This document shows positions 9,508 to 18,122 of a DNA stretch of 64,000 bases, piece by piece. Location of the stretch: NCBI GenBank assembly GCA_022820505.1, contig JAJEFK010000036.1, positions 1 to 64,000 of the forward strand, read 5' to 3'. The translations under genes and the position numbers were made by a program. How positions within the stretch are numbered: position 1 is the first letter of the stretch; each line of letters begins with the position of its first letter. The notes beneath the pieces were generated by a model. That model had not been told where the DNA came from. It ran no database searches and was given only the letters and a program-made list of their open reading frames with translations. Source of the stretch: Acidimicrobiia bacterium. Its GTDB lineage: Bacteria > Actinomycetota > Acidimicrobiia > Acidimicrobiales > Poriferisodalaceae.

Positions 9508-9533
9508 GAACGCCCGCTTCGAGACCTGCTGAC
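9508..9533. repeat. 26-bp direct repeat, right copy
   Basis: Matches 7840-7865 with a single mismatch. In frame with the vapC remnant it encodes NARFETC followed by stop, against NARFETY followed by stop in the left copy. Confidence 0.75.
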
Positions 9534-9559
9534 CGCGCCGACCGTGCGCCCGGCGTGGC

Positions 9560-11140
9560 TCAGTTCGGCAGGTATCTGGAGAGTTCGGCGAGGTCGGGCG
9601 AGCCGCCGGGATCGTTGCGGCACCAGGCGATGATGCCGTCGGGCCGCACGAGGACGCAGGCGTCGGCTTCGTAGGGGCCCGCAGAGATGTCGGCGGGGAG
9701 CTGGCGCACCGCGACCGGTGCTGTGCCGTGCCCGAGGTCGGCGACGGCGGCTTCCCATGCGGTGCGGGAGCATTCCGGCCCGAGCAGCAGCACGTAGGAG
9801 CGTCCGTACCAGTCGAGGACGGACTCGGTCATCTCGGCATCGATCCACACGTGGGGGGCGCGGCGCCCTGATCGGACCACCGGCACGAAGCCGGCGCTGC
9901 GAGCCTCGGCGGGCGGGGCGGGCTCGGCATTCGGTGCGATGAGGTCTGAAGTCATCTCGAAGCCGAGCAGGAGGTGGTCGTAGTCGGCGTACTGGTGGGT
10001 GCGCTCGATGTGGTCGGTGATGTCCTGGCCTCGCATGTGGCCGCCCATCATCGCGGTCATGTACTCGGTGGTGCGGACCCCGAAATCGATCCGCTCGACG
10101 GCGATGGGCCGGTGCTCGACCTCGTAGGTGTCCAGGATCGACTCGTGGGCCAGGCCCCGCACGACGTAGGCCAGCTTCCAGGCCAGGTTGCGGATGCCCG
10201 CGAACCCGGTGTTGTTGCCCATGCCGCCGGTGGGAACCGAGACGTGTGCGGCGTCGCCGGCGAGGAAGATGCGCCCCGCCGAGAACCGGGTCACGCATCC
10301 CGGGGTCGGCTGCCACATGCGCATGCTGAGGATCGAGAACTCGACATCGTCATCGGTGCCCAGAGCCACGCGGATGCGCCGGCTGACCGCGTCCTCGGAG
10401 ATCAGGTTCTCGTCGCCGACGACGACTTGGCAGCGCCACCGCCGACGCCCGTCGAGCGGCTGGAAGATGACCACGCCGTCGGGAGTGGTGGTGTACAGCA
10501 GCGATCCCTTGCGCTCCCCGACGTAGGCGTCGAGGTCGGCGTGGAAGATCACGTCCTGGGAGAACACCGGCCGCGGCTCGGCTTCGAGACGGGTCCCGAT
10601 CACCTCACGCGTGCCGCTGCCCGGCCCGTCGGCGCCGACGGTGTACTGGGCCGTGACCGGCCGGCGCTCATCGGTGTTGGTGTCGCGCAGGGTCAGATGG
10701 GTGACGTCGTCGGATTGGGCGACGTCGACGGCCTCGGTGTCGAAGCGGACCTCGATCATGGGATCCGCGGCGACTCGGGACATCAGCGCCATCTCCACTT
10801 CGTCCTGCGCGGTCATCACGGGCACACACGGGCTGTTCGGCCCCGGCACGCTGAGGAAGGTGGGACTCGGGATGTCGGCGTACGGCTCGGCGGCGAGGCT
10901 GTCGGACCAGCGGTTGCAGGCGGTCCAGTCAGGCCCGAGCCCCGTGGCCTCCACCGCCTTGTCGATTCCGAACTCGCGGAACAGCTCCATGGTGTTGGTG
11001 TCGACGAAACGCGACCGGGGATGAGTGTTGAGCTCGCTTCGCCGCTCGACCAACAGCGACGGCACCCCGTGACGCGACAGCAGCAGCGCCCCGGTGAGCC
11101 CGATCGGCCCGCAGCCGATGATGCAGACAGGAACCTCCAT
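9560..11140 (-). CDS. FAD-dependent aromatic-ring monooxygenase (PheA/TfdB family)
   Basis: The protein has 526 residues. ATG at 11140 is chosen over the in-frame TTG at 11143 because GAGGGAGGG precedes it at suitable spacing. The N-terminal dinucleotide-binding motif is IIGCGPIGLTGALLLSRHG. The second FAD motif, GDAAHVSVPTGGMGNN, is typical of phenol and 2-polyprenyl-6-methoxyphenol hydroxylases. The C-terminal section (ACVLVRPDGIIAWCRNDPGG) matches the thioredoxin-like domain found at the end of this family. It would hydroxylate an aromatic or polyketide-like substrate using NAD(P)H and O2; the substrate cannot be told. It is divergent from the ATPase gene at 11412 and otherwise stands alone. 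Confidence 0.88.
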   Translation of the reverse strand: MEVPVCIIGCGPIGLTGALLLSRHGVPSLLVERRSELNTHPRSRFVDTNTMELFREFGIDKAVEATGLGPDWTACNRWSDSLAAEPYADIPSPTFLSVPGPNSPCVPVMTAQDEVEMALMSRVAADPMIEVRFDTEAVDVAQSDDVTHLTLRDTNTDERRPVTAQYTVGADGPGSGTREVIGTRLEAEPRPVFSQDVIFHADLDAYVGERKGSLLYTTTPDGVVIFQPLDGRRRWRCQVVVGDENLISEDAVSRRIRVALGTDDDVEFSILSMRMWQPTPGCVTRFSAGRIFLAGDAAHVSVPTGGMGNNTGFAGIRNLAWKLAYVVRGLAHESILDTYEVEHRPIAVERIDFGVRTTEYMTAMMGGHMRGQDITDHIERTHQYADYDHLLLGFEMTSDLIAPNAEPAPPAEARSAGFVPVVRSGRRAPHVWIDAEMTESVLDWYGRSYVLLLGPECSRTAWEAAVADLGHGTAPVAVRQLPADISAGPYEADACVLVRPDGIIAWCRNDPGGSPDLAELSRYLPN

Positions 11141-11306
11141 CAACGCCCTCCCTCACCCCGAAATCGCATTGCACGGCCGAACCTACCCACACAACCGCCC
11201 CCCGCAGCGCCAGGCGCCGCCCGCTCGCAGCAAGCGACAGGGTCGCGGCCGTCGCGTGCACGAAATCGCGTACAGAACAGCGCAGTGCTGTCCTGACGTT
11301 CGCAGC

Positions 11307-11374
11307 TAGTGCTGTCGCAAGACTGCATTTAGTGTCAAATATCCATCTGTAGTGCGTCAGATACGGATTTAGTG
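11307..11374. promoter_or_regulatory. Iterated TAGTG motifs and dyad upstream of an ATPase gene
   Basis: TAGTG occurs at 11307, 11330, 11350 and 11370, i.e. at 23-, 20- and 20-base steps, close to two helical turns. Two of the copies are preceded by ATT (ATTTAGTG). Around the third, ATCTG (11345-11349) and CAGAT (11358-11362) form a dyad. The region is between divergent genes and is the likely promoter/operator for the ATPase at 11412. Confidence 0.5.
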
Positions 11375-11411
11375 GCTACGTTCGAGGCCATATGCGTACT
11401 AGAGTGTCGTT

Positions 11412-12758
11412 GTGTCGAACCTGCTCAGCGACGCCTACGATGACGACCTGGCAGCTCCCAGCCCGTTCACACCGTCCTTCGGAGTCCCGCCGAACCTGCT
11501 CGTCGGACGCGACGCCTCCAAGCGCGAGATGCTCAGCGGTCTGCACAACGGGCCGATGGACAAGCGATTCGTGAGCGTGCTGCTCGGGGCGCGCGGCTCG
11601 GGCAAGACAGTCATGCTCGACGAATGCGAAGACGCAGCCGCAGCATCCGGATGGCTCGTGATCTCAGTGAACGCGACCACCGAGGGCCTCTTGGATCGCA
11701 TCAAGAGCGAAGCGTCCCTCGCCCACAACGCGCACCCCACACTGCCCGACGCGCCGACGAGACAGACACGCAGCAACCGGCGAGGCCTCCGCCTCGGGCC
11801 GGCATGGTTCGAGAACGAAACCCAGCACATCCTGAGCGCTGACTGGTCATTGCGGCGCTGGCTCACAACTCTCGGGCAGCACGCCTTGGCGAACCGGACA
11901 GCCGTCTTGGTGACGGTGGACGAACTGCACGCCGCGGACCGCGAGGAAATGCGCAGCCTCTGCGCCGACATCCAGCACATCACCCAACGCAAGCAGCTGC
12001 CGGTCGCAGTCCTGGCCGCCGGCCTGGGCGAGCTGCAAGAGATCCTCGCACGCGACAAGAAGCTCAGCTTCTTTCTGCGCTCCCACCAGGTGCACTTGCC
12101 ACCCATCTCAGCAGCCCAGGCACGCGGCTTCTACCAGACGATGTATGCCGATGCAGACGCCGGCATCGACACAGAAGCGCTCGACTACATGGCAGCGCAC
12201 ACCGGGCCGCTGCCGATCCGCATGCAGAGCATCGGCGACGCTGCATGGGAAAGCGCCAGCAGCGGAAGACGCCCGGTCACGCTGGACATAGCCAAGTTTG
12301 CCGTCGCCCAGACCGACACGTTCATGGACACCCATGTCTTCACACAGGTCTGGCACGACCACAGCCGCGAAGAACACCTCTGCCTCGCCGTGCTCGCCGA
12401 CCGCAACGGGACAGCAACGTTCGACGAGATCGCGGCCGGCAGCGGCCTGCCAAAGCACCGAGCACGCATCGCCACCGACCTGCTCGCCATGAACGAATGC
12501 ATCACACAGGACCCACGCGGCGTCATCACCTTCGGACCGGCCATGAGCATCCGCGTCGCCCAATGGGGCCGTCAGCGAATCCCGACAGCCGAACAGATCA
12601 CCGGAGCGGCTATGGCCAGCGAGGCCCCGGTGTCTTCGGGAACATCGCGAAGCGCCGGCGGGGACAAGCCGCGCTGCGGACACATGATGGTCCGCGCCGG
12701 GGTGCGCTGCGTGCTCGCCGCCGGGCACAGCGGACCGCATCGCTCACGGCTGCGCTGA
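11412..12758 (+). CDS. AAA ATPase with C-terminal winged-helix region and Cys/His tail
   Basis: The protein has 448 residues from a GTG start at 11412. It resembles Orc/Cdc6-like or AAA_16-type ATPases: an N-terminal FVGRD-like motif (LLVGRDASKREM), Walker A GARGSGKT (about residues 59-66) and Walker B AVLVTVDELHAADREE (about 163-178). A helical lid follows (LPPISAAQARGFY). Then comes a winged-helix-like stretch, CLAVLADRNGTATFDEIAAGSGLPK. The last 30 residues carry CGHMMVRAGVRCVLAAGHSGPH, a C-x(n)-C-x(5)-H-x(3)-H arrangement that could bind zinc. The function is unknown; such ATPases occur as orphans in mobile or defence-rich regions. The upstream region carries iterated TAGTG motifs, suggesting tight regulation. 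Confidence 0.75.
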   Translation: MSNLLSDAYDDDLAAPSPFTPSFGVPPNLLVGRDASKREMLSGLHNGPMDKRFVSVLLGARGSGKTVMLDECEDAAAASGWLVISVNATTEGLLDRIKSEASLAHNAHPTLPDAPTRQTRSNRRGLRLGPAWFENETQHILSADWSLRRWLTTLGQHALANRTAVLVTVDELHAADREEMRSLCADIQHITQRKQLPVAVLAAGLGELQEILARDKKLSFFLRSHQVHLPPISAAQARGFYQTMYADADAGIDTEALDYMAAHTGPLPIRMQSIGDAAWESASSGRRPVTLDIAKFAVAQTDTFMDTHVFTQVWHDHSREEHLCLAVLADRNGTATFDEIAAGSGLPKHRARIATDLLAMNECITQDPRGVITFGPAMSIRVAQWGRQRIPTAEQITGAAMASEAPVSSGTSRSAGGDKPRCGHMMVRAGVRCVLAAGHSGPHRSRLR

Positions 12759-12814
12759 CGACCAGGCCAACCGAGAGCGCCTGTACTGAACGCTGCCGCA
12801 GTTCGGCGCAGCGG

Positions 12815-13888
12815 TCAGGCGAGCACGACCACGGGGGTGCCGATCGAGGCCCATTCGTACAGGCGCTCTGCTTTGTCGTCTCGCTGGCGCACGCATCCGA
12901 GCGAGCCGAACTCGCCGAGTTCGGCCTCGGTCTGCACCGGCCTGTCCTTCCAGCCGCGCGGGATGGAGTGGAAACCGATCCAATCGCCTTCTTCGTCGGT
13001 CGTGAAGCGCACCATGTGCTCCATGGTGACCAGCCAGTTGTAGGAGATCGCATCCTCCGACTTCGATGTGACCGCGTAGCGGCCGGGCGCCGGCGACTCG
13101 GCGTGCCCGCTGACCGGGTAGTTGTCGATCATGCTGCCGTCGGCGCCGACCAGCCAGACCCACTGGCCACCCCGGTCGTAGATGACGTGACGCGACCGTG
13201 TGATGCCCACATCGGGAGCCGCGTTGCCGCTGCGCCACAGCGCTCGACCCTGCGGCGTGACCACCGACATGACGCCGTCGTCGCCCAGCAGCAGCGATGC
13301 ACCCGACTCGCTGCGGGTGTCGGTGTTCCACAGCTGTGCCGCCTCGCCGCTTGACCCTGCTTCACCGAATCCGAGGTGTGCGGTGTCGTACAGCGCGAGC
13401 TCGCCGTCGGCGCGCATCACCAGCAGCGGCATCGCCGGATGGTCGGGATCGCGAGGCTCGTAGGGCCCAGTCGACCACAGCGCGCCGTACAGCCCCAAAC
13501 CGTCGTCTGTGGCGCGCAGCACCAGCCGGCCGTCGGGTTCGAGCGCCAGCCGGTACCAACCGTTCGGCGACGTGGCCGATTGGCCGACCGAGAGATACTC
13601 GCCAGGTCCGAGCACCACCGTCGTCGGCACCTGTGGCGGAGGCTGATTGGCCGGACCAGCGATGCCGATGTCGTCGCTGAGCGGCCAGGACAGATCAAAG
13701 TCATGGTGCCACCGCTGAGAAGGCTCGGCGCTCAGCGCCGTGATCCGACCCGCGGCCCCCGCCGGGCCGACACCAAGCACAGCCAGCACCGCAACCAAGC
13801 CCAGTGCAAGGGCAGTACGCGAAAGCCCCGTCGAAACGAGCACGTACGGCGAGAGTACGGCAGCAACCGCAACACAACAAGACGGCAT
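12815..13888 (-). CDS. Bulb-type lectin / L,D-transpeptidase (YkuD-like) fusion protein
   Basis: The protein has 357 residues from ATG at 13888; an in-frame GTG at 13906 is an alternative. A hydrophobic N-terminal segment (TALALGLVAVLAVLGV) suggests export. Residues about 75-225 read as a bulb-type mannose-binding lectin domain with repeated beta strands (GWYRLALEPDGRLVLRA, ALYDTAHLG, SLLLGDDGVMSV). The C-terminal 110 residues look like an L,D-transpeptidase: His about 307 in FHSIPRG and the catalytic Cys about 332 in SLGCVR, followed by LYEWASIGTPVVVL. The usual motif is S/T-H-G-C; here the His is Leu. If active it would cross-link or modify peptidoglycan outside the membrane, with the lectin domain holding it to wall glycans. 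It is convergent with the ATPase gene at 12758. Confidence 0.75.
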   Translation of the reverse strand: MPSCCVAVAAVLSPYVLVSTGLSRTALALGLVAVLAVLGVGPAGAAGRITALSAEPSQRWHHDFDLSWPLSDDIGIAGPANQPPPQVPTTVVLGPGEYLSVGQSATSPNGWYRLALEPDGRLVLRATDDGLGLYGALWSTGPYEPRDPDHPAMPLLVMRADGELALYDTAHLGFGEAGSSGEAAQLWNTDTRSESGASLLLGDDGVMSVVTPQGRALWRSGNAAPDVGITRSRHVIYDRGGQWVWLVGADGSMIDNYPVSGHAESPAPGRYAVTSKSEDAISYNWLVTMEHMVRFTTDEEGDWIGFHSIPRGWKDRPVQTEAELGEFGSLGCVRQRDDKAERLYEWASIGTPVVVLA

Positions 13889-13979
13889 CGGCGACCGCCC
13901 TGACACTCTTGTATGCCGATCGCAGGAATCACGAACAGGCTCGAGGATCTCCGTTGCTTGAGCAAGGCTCTGTGTCAGG

Positions 13980-14552
13980 TCACCACAATTCGCTCAGCGG
14001 CGGCGATTGCATCGCCTCAGTCGTCTCGTTGGCATCGAAATGCTCAGCGTCGAAGCCCGGGGGCAGCCATTCGGTCAACTCGCCATGTTGGGCATGGGTC
14101 GGGTCGGCGACTGCTTCCAAGAGATCGGCGTAGCCCCACGAACCGCCGCAGTCTTCGGGCGGGCAGGCGCGGCGACCCTTGATGCAACGCGGATAGGAAA
14201 CGTCCGGATCGGCAGCCTCGATGGCCTCCACAACCACGTCATGCTCCCAACCGTCGCCGAAGTCGTAATCCCACCGGGCCTTGGCGCCGACGGTGGCGAG
14301 CACGTCGCCGAGCCGGTGCTCGGCCTCCTCGAGCGGACGGCGGCCGAAGGGGAAGTCGTCCATGAGGTCGCATCGCTGGTACACGGCGCCTGCAATGTCG
14401 AACTGGTGCAGGTGATAGCCCTCCCAACCCATCGCAGCCGTGAGCATGGGGGCGAGTTCGGCGAGCGTCATGGAGGACTCGACCTCGATGCGTCGCCAAA
14501 CGGGCGGCCTCACCGACTTCAGCGTGACCTTGAGCCGGTGAATAGTCGGCAT
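13980..14552 (-). CDS. Plasmid pRiA4b ORF-3-like family protein
   Basis: The protein has 190 residues. ATG at 14552 is chosen because AAGGAG lies six bases upstream and the family begins here (MPTIHRLKVTLKSVRPPVWRRIEV). Conserved features of this family are seen in order: the beta strand with PPVWRR, GWEGYHLHQF, the segment RWDYDFGDGWEHDVVVE and the Cys-containing stretch PRCIKGRRACPPEDCGGSWGYADLLEA. The molecular role of the family is unknown; it is often carried on plasmids and in accessory regions. A long leftward extension of the frame beyond 14552 has no family features and is not included. Confidence 0.88.
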   Translation of the reverse strand: MPTIHRLKVTLKSVRPPVWRRIEVESSMTLAELAPMLTAAMGWEGYHLHQFDIAGAVYQRCDLMDDFPFGRRPLEEAEHRLGDVLATVGAKARWDYDFGDGWEHDVVVEAIEAADPDVSYPRCIKGRRACPPEDCGGSWGYADLLEAVADPTHAQHGELTEWLPPGFDAEHFDANETTEAMQSPPLSELW

Positions 14553-14790
14553 CAACACTCCTTGCCAGCAACAGCGGTTGGCCAATGCTAGGTCGGCATC
14601 TCCCACCTGGCCTACGAGTCCTGCCTGCCGATGCTGCGGTCGGCGCTGCCGAAAGCAGCGGCGCAGTGCGCTCGCAGGTAACTTCGACGACTGAGGCGCC
14701 GATGACCACCAGGAGCCGCCCGCGCCGCAAACGTCCGCGGGCAACACGGCAACCTGTCGACATATGGGCGCACCGGCCCCGATACTTGAC

Positions 14791-15081
14791 ATGACCCACA
14801 CAGACATCGACTTGCCTCGTGACGCAGCGCCGGTACGGCGCACGCCGAGCTTGACCGCAGCTTCGATGCCGCCTGCGCTGGGGCGCGCCCACCTCACTTC
14901 AGTGTGGGCCGAACTAGTGGTGGAAGAGGGCTCCGTGCTGTTCGCAGACGAGAACTCGCGCCGCGTCGCGGTGCCGGCCGGCAGCCGCATCGTGATCGTG
15001 CCCCAGGTCTCCCATCACATCGAGCCCGCAGACGACGCGATCTTCCACGTCCAGTTCTACAAGAGCGAGAGCGGCCCATAG
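14791..15081 (+). CDS. DUF1971 / YeaR-TehB-like small cupin-fold protein
   Basis: A 96-residue protein from ATG at 14791; ATG at 14764 would add nine residues, and neither has a clear ribosome-binding site. The pattern MPPALGRAHLTSVWAELVV, then EGSVLFADE, then IVIVPQVSHHIEPADDAIFHVQFY matches the single-domain DUF1971 family (TehB N-terminal, YeaR): LPxxhxxxH, VxxGxLxF, IPPxxxHxVxP. These are small beta-barrel proteins linked to tellurite or nitrite/nitrate stress, but their reaction is not established. It is divergent from the pRiA4b ORF-3-like gene. Confidence 0.65.
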   Translation: MTHTDIDLPRDAAPVRRTPSLTAASMPPALGRAHLTSVWAELVVEEGSVLFADENSRRVAVPAGSRIVIVPQVSHHIEPADDAIFHVQFYKSESGP

Positions 15082-15307
15082 ACCTGAATCGGCCCGAGAT
15101 CGACCCGGCCACAGCCGCCGACATGGCAAGCACCTGCATCGATCCCATCGAAGAGCAACTCGGCCATCTGCCCTCGGCCGCTCAGCAAGCGCTCGACCGC
15201 ATCGAGCAAGTCCGCCAGGAACTCCCGAGTCTCACAGCCGGTCGCAACATTCCCCGATTTGCCCTGGTTCACACAGGAGCTCGGGGAACCGGAACTACAC
15301 TGCGGCC

Positions 15308-15580
15308 ATGGCGCAGGCTCGGCTGCATGTCCCGTCAGAAGCGTGGTTCGATGCGGTGCTCGCATCTGCGACCGTCGAAAAGGTCTATGACGAGGATGGT
15401 TCGTTGGCCGGGTGGTGGGCCGAGAACTCGATCTGTCCCGGCGCATCCGCATACGGCGCTACCCATGAGGAAGCTCGCACGAAGCTTCGCGAGGTACTCG
15501 GGGGATGGGTCTTACTCGGTCACGAGCTCGGCCATCCGATCCCTTCAATCCGTGAGGACGAGATCGCCACACCTGCATGA
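15308..15580 (+). CDS. hicB: HicB-type antitoxin
   Basis: A 90-residue protein with the partial RNase H-like HicB fold: a beta strand (EKVYDEDGSLAGWWAENSIC), PGASAYGATHEEA and a helix KLREVLGGWVLL, corresponding to the family pattern E-D-D-G-x-x-A-x-x-P-x-x-x-A-x-G-x-T-x-x-E-A. No separate C-terminal DNA-binding domain is visible. Its stop overlaps the start of the downstream HicA gene by four bases (ATGA). The antitoxin would bind and neutralise HicA and repress the operon. The order antitoxin-toxin is the reverse of the classical hicAB. Confidence 0.78.
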   Translation: MAQARLHVPSEAWFDAVLASATVEKVYDEDGSLAGWWAENSICPGASAYGATHEEARTKLREVLGGWVLLGHELGHPIPSIREDEIATPA

Positions 15581-15792
15581 CACGTCGGGTCCCTCCAGCC
15601 GCCCGCCGCGATCTCATCCGATTCTTGAGTGAGAGAGGCTGGGATGGCCCCCGTGGCGGCGGAAGTCACCAATTCATGATCAGGGGAAGCCACCGACAGG
15701 TGATACCGAGCGACCGCGAGATACCTGGCCCGTTCCTGCTGAGACTGCTCAAACAGGCGGGCTACACGCGCCAAGACTGGCTGAACCGCTAG
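15577..15792 (+). CDS. hicA: HicA-type mRNA interferase toxin
   Basis: A 71-residue protein with the double-stranded-RNA-binding-like HicA fold. The N-terminal helix RRDLIRFLSERGWDGPRGGGSHQFM contains the Gly-Ser-His catalytic motif typical of HicA. It is followed by RQVIPSDREIPGPFLLRLLKQAGYT, the conserved strand-helix segment with a P/G-x-L-x-x-I-L-x-x-A-G pattern. It would cleave mRNA when freed from HicB. Translation is coupled to hicB by an ATGA overlap. Confidence 0.82.
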   Translation: MTRRVPPAARRDLIRFLSERGWDGPRGGGSHQFMIRGSHRQVIPSDREIPGPFLLRLLKQAGYTRQDWLNR

Positions 15793-15903
15793 CCGCCGAC
15801 GAATGCCGTTATCGGGCAGCGACGGCGGGTGCGGAGCGGGCTTCGTGTTGGCGATGGTTGGCGTAGGGTCGCGGCTGCACGTCGCCTAGGGAACGGGGGT
15901 GTC

Positions 15904-17157
15904 ATGGGGTTGCGTCCTGGGGATGTGAATTTGGCGAGTCAGGCCGATATGGCTCGTATCGGCGGTGCGCCGGTTGAGTACTTGGAGGTGCTGCGGCGCG
16001 AGGCGCCCGTGTGGTGGAACCCGCCGCCGCCGGTTGATCACATGCACATTCCGTGCGTGGGCTTCTGGGTGTTGAGTCGCTATGGCGATGTGGATGCGGT
16101 GTCGAAGGATCCGGGCCGGTTCTCGGCGTGGGAGAACTCGGTGCTGTGGGTCGACGTCAAACAGGAGCCGATGGCGATCGGGGCGCAGCGCTCAGGCCTG
16201 TTGGGCATGGACCCGCCGCAGCACACCCAGTACCGACGGCTGCTGCAGCCGGGGCTGACGCCGCGGCGCGTCGCCGCGCTCGAGCCGTTCATCGAAGCGG
16301 AAGCCGCGAAGGTGATCGACGAGCTGGCCGGGCGCGACCGCGCCGAGTTCGTGTTCGAGGTGGCCGCGGAGCTGCCGATGATCCTGCTGTGCCAGATGAT
16401 GGGTGTGCCCCAGGAGCTGCGCCGCGAGTATCTGCGGATCGCCAACAACGTCGCGAACGTCGAGTTCGCCGAGAACTTCGAGCACACGATGTTCGAGCTG
16501 TACCTCTTCCTGGACGATCTGGTGAAGCACCAGGGCGACCTCGACGACGACACGATGCTGGCGCGCTACACCCGCGGCGAGGTGGACGGGCGCAGTCTCA
16601 CTCCCGATGAGATCACCCAGTTCTTTGTGACCCTGTCGATCGCCGGACATGAGACGACGCGCAACACCACAGCGCACTTTGTGCGGCTGATGGACGAGCA
16701 CCCCGACCAGAAGGCGCTCCTGCTCGAAGATCTCGACGGGCGGCTGCCGAACGCCATCGAGGAGGTGCTCCGCTTCTCGCCGCCGGTCATGCAGTTCTGC
16801 CGCACCGCAACCGAAGACGTCGACATCGGCGGCGTCACGATCCCCAAAGGCGACAAGGTGTACCTGTCGTACATCTCGGCCAACCGCGACGAGGACGTGT
16901 TCGACGACCCGAACCGGTTCGACATAGGGCGCCCGAACGCTGCCGCGCATCTCGCGTTCGGCACCGGGCCGCACTTCTGCCTGGGCGCAGCAGTGGCGCG
17001 AACCCAGCTGCGCTGCGTGCTCGCCGAGCTGTACCGGCAGCTGCCCGACATCACCCTCGCCGAGCCGTACACCCCGATGGGCAGCGTGTGGTTCAACGCC
17101 ATCACCGAGATGCCCGTCCTCACCTGCCCCCACGCATCGGCGGGGGGCGACCGATGA
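15904..17157 (+). CDS. Cytochrome P450
   Basis: A 417-residue soluble bacterial P450. ATG at 15904 follows a G-rich ribosome-binding region (ACGGGGGTGTC). Motifs: I-helix AGHETTR near 250, ExxR in IEEVLRFSPP near 286, and the heme loop FGTGPHFCLG with the axial Cys at about 359. The sequence is reminiscent of actinobacterial CYP125/CYP142-like steroid or lipid hydroxylases, but the substrate is an inference. The stop overlaps the start of the downstream short-chain dehydrogenase (ATGA), so the two are probably co-translated and act in one pathway. A copy of its first about 105 bases, damaged by a frameshift, lies at 21952-22066. Confidence 0.93.
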   Translation: MGLRPGDVNLASQADMARIGGAPVEYLEVLRREAPVWWNPPPPVDHMHIPCVGFWVLSRYGDVDAVSKDPGRFSAWENSVLWVDVKQEPMAIGAQRSGLLGMDPPQHTQYRRLLQPGLTPRRVAALEPFIEAEAAKVIDELAGRDRAEFVFEVAAELPMILLCQMMGVPQELRREYLRIANNVANVEFAENFEHTMFELYLFLDDLVKHQGDLDDDTMLARYTRGEVDGRSLTPDEITQFFVTLSIAGHETTRNTTAHFVRLMDEHPDQKALLLEDLDGRLPNAIEEVLRFSPPVMQFCRTATEDVDIGGVTIPKGDKVYLSYISANRDEDVFDDPNRFDIGRPNAAAHLAFGTGPHFCLGAAVARTQLRCVLAELYRQLPDITLAEPYTPMGSVWFNAITEMPVLTCPHASAGGDR

Positions 17158-18065
17158 ACGTCGACACAGTGAGCGGCCGTCTCGTGGTCGTGACCGGCGC
17201 GGGGAGCGGCATCGGCGCCGCCTTGGCGCTGGAGGCTGCCCGGCGGGGCGCGGCGGCCGTGGCCGTGCTCGATGTAGACCTCACGACAGCCGAGCAGACT
17301 GCCGACGCCATTCGCTTCGCCGACACTGGAGCAGTGGGGCTGGCGGAGCGTTGCGATGTCACCGACGCGCAAGCGCTCGGGCAGCTCGCCGAGGAACTCT
17401 GCGCCGAGCACGGCACGCCGGGCCTGGTGTGCGCCAACGCCGGAGTCACGGCTGCGGGCGGACCGCTGCTCGATGCCGACCTCGGCGACGCCCGCTGGGT
17501 GCTCGAGGTCAACTTCTTCGGCGTGCTGGCCACGCTGCAGGCCTTCGGGCGCCTCATGGCGGCATCGGGCGAGCCGGGCCGGCTGCTGGTGACCGGCTCA
17601 GAGCATTCGCTGGGCCTGCCCCATGCGGGCGCAGGCGCGTACACCGCGTCCAAGCACGCCGTACTCGGCGTGTGCGAGGCGCTGCGGGCCGAACTGCCGC
17701 CGCATCTGGCGGTCAGCGTTCTGTGCCCCGGGCTCACCGCCAGCCGCATCTGGGCGTCGGGCAGCAGGCGGCCCGCGCAGTTCGGCGGGCCGGCAGAGGC
17801 GCAGCCGCTGGCACAGCAGGTGATCGAACGCGGCATGAGCGCCGAGGTGGTGGCCGCCCGAGCGTTCGACGGCATCGAAGCCGGCCATTTCCTGATCCCC
17901 ACCCACTACAACGCCCGCAGCTACGCCGACGCCCGAGCCGCAGAGGTCGGCGAAGCCTTCGACCGGCTCGGCGAGATCGACACGCAGAGCTGGGACGTGA
18001 CCGAAGTGGCCACAGCCATCTTCACCGAACTGGCCGAAGCCGAAGCCGAGACGGAGAGCAGCTGA
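17154..18065 (+). CDS. Short-chain dehydrogenase/reductase
   Basis: A 303-residue SDR starting at ATG 17154 inside the P450 stop codon, with GGGGGGCGA just upstream. Cofactor motif TGAGSGIG is near residues 13-20, the structural NAG motif is in CANAGVTAAGG, and the catalytic residues are Ser (VTGSEHSLG), Tyr about 163 and Lys about 167 in AYTASKHAV. The Asp in AVLDVDLTT at the end of beta-2 favours NAD(H). It probably oxidises or reduces the product or substrate of the P450 next to it. The C-terminal tail is acidic and alanine-rich. Confidence 0.93.
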   Translation: MNVDTVSGRLVVVTGAGSGIGAALALEAARRGAAAVAVLDVDLTTAEQTADAIRFADTGAVGLAERCDVTDAQALGQLAEELCAEHGTPGLVCANAGVTAAGGPLLDADLGDARWVLEVNFFGVLATLQAFGRLMAASGEPGRLLVTGSEHSLGLPHAGAGAYTASKHAVLGVCEALRAELPPHLAVSVLCPGLTASRIWASGSRRPAQFGGPAEAQPLAQQVIERGMSAEVVAARAFDGIEAGHFLIPTHYNARSYADARAAEVGEAFDRLGEIDTQSWDVTEVATAIFTELAEAEAETESS

Positions 18066-18122
18066 CGCAGTACGGCAGCTTCGAGGATCAGCCGTGTTCT
18101 CTCGAGACGGGGCGCAGCCTGC

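Noticed and set aside
14580..14790. Possible gene fragment between the pRiA4b-type gene and the small cupin gene
   Set aside because: Only short frames without recognisable family sequence; treated as intergenic.
15123..15307. Possible small plus-strand gene before hicB (helical peptide starting MASTCIDPIEEQLGHLP)
   Set aside because: No ribosome-binding site or stop before the frame runs into hicB in another phase; probably non-coding or residual sequence.
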